A DNA stretch of 38,276 nt. It comes from an uncultured Pelagibacteraceae bacterium (GTDB lineage: Bacteria; Pseudomonadota; Alphaproteobacteria; Pelagibacterales; Pelagibacteraceae). The notes beneath the pieces are model-generated. The model was not told the origin of the DNA. It worked only from the letters and a program-made list of their open reading frames with translations, and did no database searches. Below are positions 18,357-25,009 of this stretch, in pieces (position 1 is the stretch's first letter; each line of letters begins with the position of its first letter). Where the stretch lies: the NCBI GenBank assembly GCA_902554035.1, contig CACDMX010000008.1, positions 1 to 38,276 on the forward strand, given 5' to 3'. A program made the position numbers and the translations under genes.

Positions 18357-18527
18357 ATGGGATTAGAGGAAATTGTCCCAGCAATCTCTTTAATAGCTGT
18401 TTTGATATTGATTCTTCCAGCCTTTCTAAGTACTAACTCAAAATTGAAACAGTTTTTAACAAATATATCTATTTGGGCTATAATTATTTTAGTTGTTATG
18501 ATAATTTCATATCTTATCTTAAAATGA
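18357..18527 (+). CDS. Small two-helix membrane protein, function unknown
   Basis: A 56-codon reading frame fits exactly between dnaJ and dapB: its ATG is three bases after the dnaJ TAG and its TGA overlaps the dapB ATG as ATGA. The product has two hydrophobic stretches, roughly residues 6-24 and 37-55, separated by a short polar turn with STNSKLKQ, so it should be a helical hairpin in the inner membrane. I do not recognise the family. The tight packing with both neighbours argues strongly that it is translated. dnaJ-dapB adjacency is known in Alphaproteobacteria; the intervening small gene is easily missed by gene finders. Confidence 0.75.
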   Translation: MGLEEIVPAISLIAVLILILPAFLSTNSKLKQFLTNISIWAIIILVVMIISYLILK

Positions 18528-19300
18528 CAAAAATTAATTTAGCTGTAACTGGATGCTTAGGTAGAATGGGTCAGCAGATCATCAAATCTGCTAAATCTGA
18601 TAAAAATTTCAAATTAGTCACTGTTACAGAAAATAGAATTATTAACAAAAAAGTCGCTGGAATTAAGCCTAGCTTGAATACAGAAGATGCTTTTAAAAAG
18701 GCTGATTTAATTATAGATTTTACGGTTCCCAAGTGCACATTTGAAATTTTAAAAATTGCATCAAAAATAAAAAAAAGTGTTGTTATTGGAACAACCGGAT
18801 TTTCAAAAAAAGAGGAAATTTTGATAAAAAAGTATTCAAAAAAAATACCTATACTTAAAGCTGGGAATATGAGCTTGGGAATAAATTTATTAATGTACCT
18901 GACAGAGATTGCCTCAAAATCTCTTGGTAATAATTTTTTAAGTAAAATTTTTGAAATTCATCACAAACACAAAAAAGATCATCCATCTGGAACAGCTCTT
19001 ATGCTTGGAAAAGGTATAGCTGTAGGAAAGAATAAAGATTTTTATAAATTAATTGGTAAAAAATACTTAAACAAAAAGTCATTTCCTTATGGAAAAAAAA
19101 TTAATTTTAATTCACTTAGAAAAGGAGAGATTATTGGAGAACATGAAGTAACTTTTTCTAGTGGCAAAGAAGTCATAAAATTAAATCATGAGGCTTTTGA
19201 TAGAGCCCTCTATTCTCAAGGGGCTTTCACAGCAGCGAAATGGCTGATGAAAAAAAAGCCTGGATTATACTCTATGAGAGATGTTTTAAATTTTAAATGA
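18524..19300 (+). CDS. dapB: 4-hydroxy-tetrahydrodipicolinate reductase
   Basis: DapB catalyses the NAD(P)H-dependent step of the lysine/diaminopimelate pathway after DapA. The start at 18524 (MTKINLAVTGCLGRMGQQI) gives 258 residues and overlaps the preceding small gene as ATGA; the frame is open further upstream, but that part belongs to the small gene's region. The dinucleotide motif VTGCLGRMG is at residues 8-16, VIGTTGF in the middle, and the active-site signature EIHHKHKKDHPSGTAL is at about 145-160. The product feeds both lysine and peptidoglycan synthesis. It overlaps nth by four bases (ATGA). Confidence 0.96.
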   Translation: MTKINLAVTGCLGRMGQQIIKSAKSDKNFKLVTVTENRIINKKVAGIKPSLNTEDAFKKADLIIDFTVPKCTFEILKIASKIKKSVVIGTTGFSKKEEILIKKYSKKIPILKAGNMSLGINLLMYLTEIASKSLGNNFLSKIFEIHHKHKKDHPSGTALMLGKGIAVGKNKDFYKLIGKKYLNKKSFPYGKKINFNSLRKGEIIGEHEVTFSSGKEVIKLNHEAFDRALYSQGAFTAAKWLMKKKPGLYSMRDVLNFK

Positions 19301-19950
19301 ATGAAGCTCAAAGGGCAAAAATCGTTTTTAAAATTTTAAATAAATTTTATCCAAAAGTTAAAGTTCCTTTAAATAGCAGAAATACATTCACTTTATTAAT
19401 TTCTGTTCTTCTTTCTGCACAATGTACAGATTTAAATGTTAATAATGTTACAAAAAATATATACCCTAAATATAATAGACCAGAACACTTTGTTAAATTA
19501 GGTAGAAAACGAATTGAAAAATTGATCAGAAGAATCGGAATTTTTAGAATAAAATCAAAAAGTATTTATAATTTATCAAAAACTCTTATTAAAAATTATA
19601 ATGGCAAAGTTCCAAAAACTTTCAAAGAACTGGAAAATTTACCTGGCGTTGGTCATAAAACTGCTAGCGTAGTCATGGCTCAAGGATTTGGTCATCCAGC
19701 TTTTCCCGTAGATACACATATTCATCGCTTAGCTCAAAGATGGGGTCTAACCAGTGGTAAAAGTGTTATTCAAACTGAGGAAGATTTAAAAAGAATTTTT
19801 AATAAAAAATATTGGAATAAGCTTCACTTGCAAATAATTTTTTATGGCAGAGAATACTGTAAAGCCAGAGAATGTTACGGTTTAACTTGTAAAATATGTA
19901 CTTCTTGTTATCCTGATAGAAAAAAACCAATCAAAACAAAGAAAGCGTAA
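19297..19950 (+). CDS. nth: Endonuclease III (DNA glycosylase/AP lyase)
   Basis: Base-excision repair enzyme removing oxidised pyrimidines. The helix-hairpin-helix LPGVGHKTA holds the catalytic Lys121, and the catalytic Asp139 is in FPVDTHIHR; both align with E. coli Lys120 and Asp138. The C-terminal iron-sulfur loop is CKARECYGLTCKICTSC: cysteines at 188, 193, 198, 201 and 204. The canonical spacing is C-x6-C-x2-C-x5-C, which would need Cys at 188, 195, 198 and 204; position 195 is Gly, and 193 and 201 are extra cysteines. So the cluster is either ligated in a shifted way or altered. Length of 217 is normal. Coupled to dapB by ATGA. Confidence 0.95.
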   Translation: MNEAQRAKIVFKILNKFYPKVKVPLNSRNTFTLLISVLLSAQCTDLNVNNVTKNIYPKYNRPEHFVKLGRKRIEKLIRRIGIFRIKSKSIYNLSKTLIKNYNGKVPKTFKELENLPGVGHKTASVVMAQGFGHPAFPVDTHIHRLAQRWGLTSGKSVIQTEEDLKRIFNKKYWNKLHLQIIFYGREYCKARECYGLTCKICTSCYPDRKKPIKTKKA

Positions 19951-19951
19951 T

Positions 19952-20893
19952 ATGAAAATTTTAGGAATTGGAAATGCGATAGTTGATGTTATTTGCAAAG
20001 TTGAAGATAATTTTATTTCTCAAAATAATTTAACAAAAAGTACCATGAAATTAATTTTTGATGAAGGTGAGTTTAAAAAATTGTTAACAAATTTAAAAAT
20101 AGAAAAAACTGTATCTGGCGGATCTGTGGCGAACTCAATTGTAGGATTGTCTCAACTAGGAAATAAAGTAGGATTTATTGGCAAAGTAAATGATGATGAA
20201 TTTGGGAGCAAATATGAAGAAGGTTTAAAAAAAGAGAAAGTAAAATATATTTATTCAAAAAAAAAAGAGGAATTGCCAACAGGAACATGTTTAATTTTAG
20301 TTACACCTGACTCTGAAAGGACGATGTGTACGTTTTTAGGAACCGCAGGAAAAATTAACGAAAGTGATGTTGATGTGGATGCTGTCAAAGAAAGTGAGAT
20401 AATATTATTAGAGGGTTATCTATGGGATGAGGGTGATCCAAAGAAAGCATTTGAAAAAGCAATAACTAATGCAAATAAAGTTGCAATGTCTTTATCTGAT
20501 CAATTTTGTGTTGATAGACATAAACCACATTTTTTAGACTTGGTAAAAAATAGACTTGATGTTACTTTTGCTAATGAACAAGAGATAACTGCTTTAATTG
20601 ACGCAAAAAACTTTGATGAGGTAATTAACTTCTCAAAAGCACTTGGTAAATTATTAGTGATTACTCGTGGTGAAAAAGGAGCAGTTGCCATAAAAGGAGA
20701 GGAAGTTGTTGAATGTGGTATTAAAAAAAATATTAAGTTAGTTGATTTAACTGGTGCGGGAGATTTGTTTGCAGCAGGTTTTTTACATGGACATGTCAAT
20801 AATTTACATCTAGCTGAATGTCTCAAGAAAGGTACAGAAATGTCATCAAAAGTAATTCAACAAATTGGTGCAAGATTAAATCCAAATGAGTGA
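19952..20893 (+). CDS. PfkB family kinase, probable adenosine kinase-like
   Basis: A cytoplasmic ribokinase-family sugar/nucleoside kinase of 313 residues. N-terminal GIGNAIVDVICKV and GGSVANSIVGLSQLG at about residues 52-66 form the substrate pocket, and the C-terminal PfkB signature DLTGAGDLFAAGFLHG (about 268-283) carries the catalytic Asp and anion hole. The N-terminal pattern is that of the alphaproteobacterial adenosine kinase-like group rather than fructokinases, but the substrate cannot be fixed from sequence. It starts one base after the nth stop and overlaps the next gene by eight bases. Confidence 0.86.
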   Translation: MKILGIGNAIVDVICKVEDNFISQNNLTKSTMKLIFDEGEFKKLLTNLKIEKTVSGGSVANSIVGLSQLGNKVGFIGKVNDDEFGSKYEEGLKKEKVKYIYSKKKEELPTGTCLILVTPDSERTMCTFLGTAGKINESDVDVDAVKESEIILLEGYLWDEGDPKKAFEKAITNANKVAMSLSDQFCVDRHKPHFLDLVKNRLDVTFANEQEITALIDAKNFDEVINFSKALGKLLVITRGEKGAVAIKGEEVVECGIKKNIKLVDLTGAGDLFAAGFLHGHVNNLHLAECLKKGTEMSSKVIQQIGARLNPNE

Positions 20894-21509
20894 CAAATTT
20901 ATACACAAACTTTTTGCTACTCCAGTTTTTCAGTTTAAAATAAAAGACTATGAAAAACTCAATTTAGAATTAACAAGATATATTTATGATCTTTATGAAA
21001 ATGATAAGGAGGGCATTCAAAGATCCAATGTAAACGGATGGCATTCAAAAAATTTTAAAATTCAGAAAGAAAGTGCACCCTATAATTTTATTAAATCAAT
21101 TCATGGATATGTAAAGGAAGTAATGGTCGATGGTTTTGGATGGAAATACAATGCTGAGAAAGTTGGAATTACTGAAATATGGGCAATTATAAACAAAAAA
21201 AATACTTTTAATCAAATTCATAACCATCCTAATACATATCTAAGCGCAGCATACTACGTCAAAGCTCCAAAAAATTGTGGAGATATTCAGTTTCATGAAC
21301 CTAATGAAGTTAAAAAGTTTCGTCATCCTGTTATTGAACAAAAAAATGAATTGAATTCATCGGGCTTCAGTTTGAAAGCTGAAGAAGGTAATTTATTAAT
21401 ATTTCCGGCTTATCTTTATCACTCAGTCGGTAAAAATTTATCCTCAGAGGATAGAATAGTAATAAGTTTTAATGTTGATATTATTACATATAAAGACGCA
21501 AAATATTAA
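20886..21509 (+). CDS. Putative 2OG-Fe(II) oxygenase family protein (TIGR02466-like)
   Basis: A 207-residue protein resembling the TIGR02466 family, common in SAR11 and marine phage genomes and assigned to 2-oxoglutarate/Fe(II) dioxygenases. Seen: FATPVFQFKI at the N-terminus, QIHNHPNTYLSAAYYVKAP around 110-128 with candidate metal His112/His114, GDIQFHEPN at 132-140, and EEGNLLIFPAYLYHSVGKN with His179, then Arg190 in a position suited to bind 2-oxoglutarate. The substrate is unknown. The eight-base overlap with the kinase gene suggests co-translation and a possible shared pathway. It converges on the ArfA-like gene, with a 14-base AT palindrome (21501-21514) across both stop codons. Confidence 0.75.
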   Translation: MSDKFIHKLFATPVFQFKIKDYEKLNLELTRYIYDLYENDKEGIQRSNVNGWHSKNFKIQKESAPYNFIKSIHGYVKEVMVDGFGWKYNAEKVGITEIWAIINKKNTFNQIHNHPNTYLSAAYYVKAPKNCGDIQFHEPNEVKKFRHPVIEQKNELNSSGFSLKAEEGNLLIFPAYLYHSVGKNLSSEDRIVISFNVDIITYKDAKY

Positions 21510-21512
21510 TAT

Positions 21513-21620
21513 TTATTTTTTTCTTCTCTTAAAACTGCCCTTCCCCTTTTTTGGTTTAACTATTCTATTTCTAAATTTTTTATTTCTAAGTTCTTTTGCT
21601 ATTAAATTTATTTTTTTCAT
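21513..21620 (-). CDS. arfA: ArfA-like alternative ribosome-rescue factor, 35 residues
   Basis: A 35-codon frame, ATG at 21620 overlapping the upstream regulator stop as ATGA, TAA at 21515-21513. The peptide is strongly basic. Its core KKFRNRIVKPKKGKGSFKRR lines up with the E. coli ArfA segment PLFRQRVEKNKKGKGSY, including FRxR and the invariant KKGKGS. ArfA recruits RF2 to ribosomes stalled at the 3' end of non-stop mRNAs, as a backup for tmRNA. The hydrophobic C-terminal part of full-length E. coli ArfA is missing, so this resembles the short active form. The N-terminal INLIAKELRN matches the ArfA helix that precedes the core. Confidence 0.8.
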   Translation of the reverse strand: MKKINLIAKELRNKKFRNRIVKPKKGKGSFKRRKK

Positions 21621-22213
21621 TTTAAATAATAACCATCTTTACTACTTAAAATAAATTTTTCATCGTTGAAGTACTCTCTAATTTTTTTTCTAAGTCTATA
21701 AATATGTGTTTCAACAGTATGTGTTTCAAGTTCAGACGAATAATGCCAAATTTCATTTTGCAAAATTTCTATTGTCTTAGGCTTTGTTTGTTTTTTAAGA
21801 AAGAGTATTATATCGATCTCTCGTTCTGTTAATTTTAAGTTTTTATTTTTTGAAGAAATTATCCTAGAGTTCAAATTTAAATTATAGTTTTTTATATTTA
21901 TTTTTGATTGAAAATCATATCTTTGTTTAATTAAATGAACATTAATTTTATCAACTAATTTATTAAATTGAGCTGGAAAATTATCAATAACTAAAATATT
22001 TCTAATATCTATTTTATTATTATAATTTATAAAATCATGCGAAGAATTAGTTACGATTGTTGCTTGTCTTAAATTGTTATCTTTATTTAACTCGCTAAAA
22101 AAATCATGATGATTTTTATAATTTTTAATCTCAAATGATAAATAATTCTTAATTTCATCAAAAATATTATATAATTCAGTTATATTTACAAAATTTATAA
22201 CTTGTTTATTCAT
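21617..22213 (-). CDS. Winged-helix response-regulator-like transcription factor with degenerate receiver
   Basis: Start chosen at ATG 22213 (MNKQVINFVNITELY, 198 residues); the frame is open upstream, but that extension is antisense to the divergent gene. The C-terminal ~70 residues are an OmpR/PhoB-type winged helix: LTEREIDIILFLKK, then LETHTVETHIYRLRKKI as the recognition helix, and FILSSKDGYYLK as the wing. The N-terminal ~120 residues contain a short beta strand NILVIDN but I cannot find the phosphorylatable Asp/Lys set of a working receiver. It lies 13 bases from the divergent L,D-transpeptidase gene and is coupled to the ArfA-like gene, so it may control either. No histidine kinase is nearby. 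Confidence 0.78.
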   Translation of the reverse strand: MNKQVINFVNITELYNIFDEIKNYLSFEIKNYKNHHDFFSELNKDNNLRQATIVTNSSHDFINYNNKIDIRNILVIDNFPAQFNKLVDKINVHLIKQRYDFQSKINIKNYNLNLNSRIISSKNKNLKLTEREIDIILFLKKQTKPKTIEILQNEIWHYSSELETHTVETHIYRLRKKIREYFNDEKFILSSKDGYYLK

Positions 22214-22226
22214 AAAATAAAACTTT

Positions 22227-22715
22227 ATGCTATTAAAAATAAAAAATAAAGAGACATTAATAATAGATGATTTTAAATTTAGATGTTCAGTTGGAAAGAA
22301 AGGGATAAAAAATAATAGAATTGAGGGCGACAAAACTACTCCCAAAGGTCTTTTTACTTTGGGAAAACTCTATTATAGAGCTGATAGGGTAAAAAAACCT
22401 CAAACAAATTTAAAAGTAAATAAGATTAAAAAAACTATGGGTTGGTGTAATGATTCAAAAAGTAAATATTATAATTCTGAAGTCAAAATTAGTAAAAAAA
22501 TTGGATACGAAAAACTATACAGAAAGGATTATAAATATAATTATATTTTAGTAATAAATTATAATTCAAAAAAAATTCCGTACAAAGGGAGTGCCATTTT
22601 TTTACATTTAACAAAGAACTATAAACCGACTTTGGGATGTATCGCCTTAAAAGAAAAAGATTTTTTAATTATGCTGAAATTAATAAATAAAAAAACCAAA
22701 ATTAAAATATACTAG
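22227..22715 (+). CDS. L,D-transpeptidase (YkuD) family protein
   Basis: A 162-residue protein with the YkuD fold features: EGDKTTPKGLFTLG at residues 33-46 and the catalytic HLTKNYKPTLGCIAL with His127 and Cys138, corresponding to the family's H-x-S/T-x-G-C motif. YkuD enzymes make 3-3 crosslinks in peptidoglycan or attach lipoproteins to it. No signal peptide is visible, as in the short alphaproteobacterial subgroup, so the site of action is uncertain and a different cytosolic role is possible. Very lysine-rich. It is divergent from the winged-helix regulator (13 bases between start codons) and overlaps the convergent yggS by four bases. Confidence 0.82.
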   Translation: MLLKIKNKETLIIDDFKFRCSVGKKGIKNNRIEGDKTTPKGLFTLGKLYYRADRVKKPQTNLKVNKIKKTMGWCNDSKSKYYNSEVKISKKIGYEKLYRKDYKYNYILVINYNSKKIPYKGSAIFLHLTKNYKPTLGCIALKEKDFLIMLKLINKKTKIKIY

Positions 22716-23356
22716 CTCCTAGAACCAAATATTTTTGATCCTATCCTTAAATAAGTTGATTTAAATTTTAATGCTTCAATATAATCATTGGTCATTCCCA
22801 TGCTTAATTCTTTAAGATCCGTAGTTTTTAGTAATTCTAACATCTCCGAAAAATAAATATTTGGATTATTATCATTTGGTGGTAGGCACATTAAACCAAC
22901 AATGTCCAATTCATATTTTTTTTTACAATCTAAATAAAAATTTTCTAAATTTTCTATATCAATTCCATTTTTTTGAACTTCTTTTCCTATATTTATTTGT
23001 ATAAAAATTTTAGGCTTGATTTTTTTTTTTATTTGTTCATTAGCGATTTTTTCAGCCAATTTGATACTATCTAAAGAGTGGATGTAATCAAATAATGGTA
23101 GGGCAAATTTTACTTTATTTGTCTGAAGTTTTCCAACAAAATGAAGCTTAATACTTTTGAAATCATTTTTAACATCCGTCCATTTCTCAACTGCTTCCTG
23201 GATTTTATTTTCACCAAAGTGTTTATGACCAAAATTTATTAATGGTAATATTTTACTTAATGGAAAAGTTTTTGATACAGCTACAATTTCAGCTTTACTA
23301 TCATTTGACTGTATCTCATTTTTGAGTGATATTAAATTGTCAATAACATTATGCAT
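22712..23356 (-). CDS. yggS: YggS family PLP homeostasis protein
   Basis: A PLP-binding, alanine-racemase-fold protein without known catalytic activity that buffers pyridoxal phosphate and affects amino-acid balance. The PLP lysine is Lys29 in IVAVSKTFP; FGENKIQEAVEKW follows, LHFVGKLQTNK is near residue 76, and the C-terminus GSKIFGSRS is the phosphate-binding IG(S/T)xxFGxR motif. Length of 214 is typical. Its ATG abuts the ATG of the divergent TenI-like gene in the palindrome ATGCAT (23351-23356), so each gene's promoter must sit inside the other. The 3' end overlaps the L,D-transpeptidase gene by four bases. Confidence 0.93.
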   Translation of the reverse strand: MHNVIDNLISLKNEIQSNDSKAEIVAVSKTFPLSKILPLINFGHKHFGENKIQEAVEKWTDVKNDFKSIKLHFVGKLQTNKVKFALPLFDYIHSLDSIKLAEKIANEQIKKKIKPKIFIQINIGKEVQKNGIDIENLENFYLDCKKKYELDIVGLMCLPPNDNNPNIYFSEMLELLKTTDLKELSMGMTNDYIEALKFKSTYLRIGSKIFGSRS

Positions 23357-23917
23357 AATTTATTCAAAATCTACTACTTTATAGATGAATTTAACAGAGA
23401 AGAAATTCAAAAATTAAATAAAAAAATTATACTCATTTATAGAAATTATAAAGAAAACAATAATTTAAAATTAATAAAAAAAATAAAAAATATATGTAAT
23501 AAACAGAAACGAAAACTTTACATTTCTAATAATTTAAAGTTAGCACTTAGTTTAGATTTAGATGGATTGTATATACCCTCATTTAATAAACATTGTAACT
23601 ACCGTAATCTTAGTTCAAAAAAAAACTTCGAAATAATAGGATCTGCTCACAATTCAATTCAGATAAAAAATAAAGAAAAACAAGGATGTTCAACTATTTT
23701 TGTAGCACCAATATTTAAAACAAAAAAAAGCAGTTACTTCTTAGACATTTCAAGATTTAATTTGCTAACAAAAAATACAAAAAAAAAAGTTATTGCTCTT
23801 GGGGGTATAAATCACTCAAATTATAAAAAATTAAAATTAACCAATATTTCTGGTTTTGCTTCTATATCCTGGATAAAAAAAAACCGGCCTAAAAATATAG
23901 GCCGGCTTTTTAAATAA
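23351..23917 (+). CDS. Thiamine phosphate synthase/TenI-like protein
   Basis: A 188-residue protein with a TIM-barrel ThiE/TenI fold as far as can be judged: LYISNNLKLALSLDLDGLYIP near residues 56-76, IIGSAHNSIQIKNKEKQGCS at about 95-115, FVAPIFKTKKS at about 118, and VIALGGINHSNYKKL near 148. It is somewhat short and lacks several diphosphate-binding residues of true ThiE, so a TenI-like or specialised role is possible. SAR11 cells have reduced thiamine pathways, which makes a pathway assignment unsafe. The last twelve codons overlap a strong hairpin terminator, and the start codon is fused head-to-head with yggS. Confidence 0.65.
   Translation: MHNLFKIYYFIDEFNREEIQKLNKKIILIYRNYKENNNLKLIKKIKNICNKQKRKLYISNNLKLALSLDLDGLYIPSFNKHCNYRNLSSKKNFEIIGSAHNSIQIKNKEKQGCSTIFVAPIFKTKKSSYFLDISRFNLLTKNTKKKVIALGGINHSNYKKLKLTNISGFASISWIKKNRPKNIGRLFK
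23875..23911. terminator. Bidirectional intrinsic terminator inside the 3' end of the TenI-like gene
   Basis: An 8-bp GC-rich stem, CCGGCCTA (23884-23891) with TAGGCCGG (23898-23905), loop AAAATA. On the minus strand the stem is followed by nine T (from 23883 down to 23875), a textbook terminator 26 bases after the porin stop. On the plus strand it is followed by C and five T (23907-23911), so it may also stop the TenI-like transcript, six bases before that gene's stop codon ends. This is the only strong intrinsic terminator I found in the window. Confidence 0.9.
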
Positions 23918-23931
23918 TCTTAAAGTACTAA

Positions 23932-24975
23932 CTAGAATGCGAAAGATACAGATAATTCTGTTTCTTCGTATTTACCAGTTGTTCCTTCTGGATTGTCTGT
24001 TTCATACATAGACATACCTAACGTCATAGCTCCCATTGTATAAGTAGCTTGTATCGCAGTCATTTCAGTCTCTGCTTCTGTAACACCTGCAATATCTTGA
24101 ACTTGCTCAGTTACTTCAGCATATGACACTGAAAGATTGTCTTGTGTAAATGCAAATGCCATACCATCACTTTGAATGTCAGGTGCTTGCGTTGTGCTGT
24201 GACCTTTATTTTCAGTGTTTTGGAATGTTTCTTGGTAACCAATTGATATTGGGCCATTTGAATACAATAGGTATCCAGTGTTTCTTTCTAAGTCAGCTGC
24301 ACCAGCTGCAGTAGCTGCTGTGTCAACTGTCTCATAACCTAGACCTAATGTTAATCCCATACCTGATACTTTTGCAGTATAAGCTTCACCACCGTTAGAG
24401 TTTCCTCCAACACCACCAGCTGAAGCAGGACCTGCTCCACCGTTAGGGTCATAAGTTGCAGTTAAACTTACAGAAATATCTCCAATAGATAGAGCTGGAG
24501 TTCTGTAGTCTACTGAACCTGACTGAGTTGATGAACCAAAAGAATGGAAGTTAGATGAGTGAGTAGTACCATCCCATGCTTCTTCGTATGCTTTTGGAAG
24601 AACGTCGTCGATTGCATTTGCAGCAGAACCAGAAACGTCGTTAAACTGAACTGTACCTAGTGATCCCATTCCGATAGTCATTTGCGCAGAAGAGTTTAAT
24701 CCACCAGATGTAGCAGTGTTAGCTTGCTCCATGTCCATAGCAGAGAATACAGATACAGTAAAACCGTTATCTAATTCACCACTTGCTGTGAAATAAAGGT
24801 CAGTATCAACACCGATCCCTTTACCGTTTGATCCTACAGCACCTGCTTCATTACCTTGAGCAGATGACCATACAACCTGAGTATCTCCTGTTACAGAGTA
24901 ATCAGATGCATTTGCAGAAACAGCAGCAAGAGAACCAGCTAATGCTGATAAACCAACTTTTGTTAATTTATTCAT
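23932..24975 (-). CDS. Outer-membrane porin (SAR11 abundant type)
   Basis: A 347-residue exported protein. Start at ATG 24975 because a strong AGGAG lies at 24986-24982; an in-frame ATG at 25002 would place that site inside the gene. Signal peptide MNKLTKVGLSALAGSLAAVSANA, with cleavage plausible after ANA. The mature part is a series of short amphipathic strands rich in Gly, Ser, Thr and aromatic residues and ends in VSFAF, the C-terminal Phe signature of outer-membrane beta barrels. It would be a 16-strand general porin for nutrient uptake. The coding sequence is clearly less AT-rich than the neighbours. Followed by a strong terminator; divergent from a lipoprotein gene. Confidence 0.9.
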   Translation of the reverse strand: MNKLTKVGLSALAGSLAAVSANASDYSVTGDTQVVWSSAQGNEAGAVGSNGKGIGVDTDLYFTASGELDNGFTVSVFSAMDMEQANTATSGGLNSSAQMTIGMGSLGTVQFNDVSGSAANAIDDVLPKAYEEAWDGTTHSSNFHSFGSSTQSGSVDYRTPALSIGDISVSLTATYDPNGGAGPASAGGVGGNSNGGEAYTAKVSGMGLTLGLGYETVDTAATAAGAADLERNTGYLLYSNGPISIGYQETFQNTENKGHSTTQAPDIQSDGMAFAFTQDNLSVSYAEVTEQVQDIAGVTEAETEMTAIQATYTMGAMTLGMSMYETDNPEGTTGKYEETELSVSFAF

Positions 24976-24981
24976 AAATTT

Positions 24982-24986
24982 CTCCT
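24982..24986 (-). promoter_or_regulatory. Strong ribosome binding site of the porin
   Basis: AGGAG, six bases before the ATG at 24975 and within AAAGGAGAA. Most genes in this window have no recognisable Shine-Dalgarno, so this one stands out and decides the start. It fits very high translation of the porin. Confidence 0.85.
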
Positions 24987-24995
24987 TTATTAAGT

Positions 24996-25009
24996 TATTC
25001 ATATGAATA
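24996..25009. repeat. 14-base perfect palindrome upstream of the porin
   Basis: TATTCATATGAATA is its own reverse complement. It lies about nine bases upstream of the porin Shine-Dalgarno, within the 165-base gap before the divergent lipoprotein gene. It could be a repressor or activator site or a small hairpin in the porin 5' leader. No known regulator consensus is matched. Confidence 0.5.

Noticed and set aside
18473-18523. Upstream extension of dapB by 17 residues
   Set aside because: It lies within the small membrane-protein gene in another frame, and DapB proteins begin just before the GxxGRMG motif, as from ATG 18524.
20899-20907. TTATACACA, a perfect DnaA-box sequence, near the start of the oxygenase-like gene
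   Set aside because: It is isolated, within coding sequence, and no cluster or AT-rich unwinding region accompanies it; such 9-mers are expected by chance in an AT-rich genome.
21501-21514. AAATATTAATATTT palindrome between the oxygenase and ArfA-like genes
   Set aside because: Purely A:T and short; composition alone can explain it, so it is not called as a terminator.
22214-22345. N-terminal extension of the winged-helix regulator by 44 residues
   Set aside because: The extension is antisense to the start of the L,D-transpeptidase gene, is hydrophobic without matching a regulator, and ATG 22213 gives a natural start.
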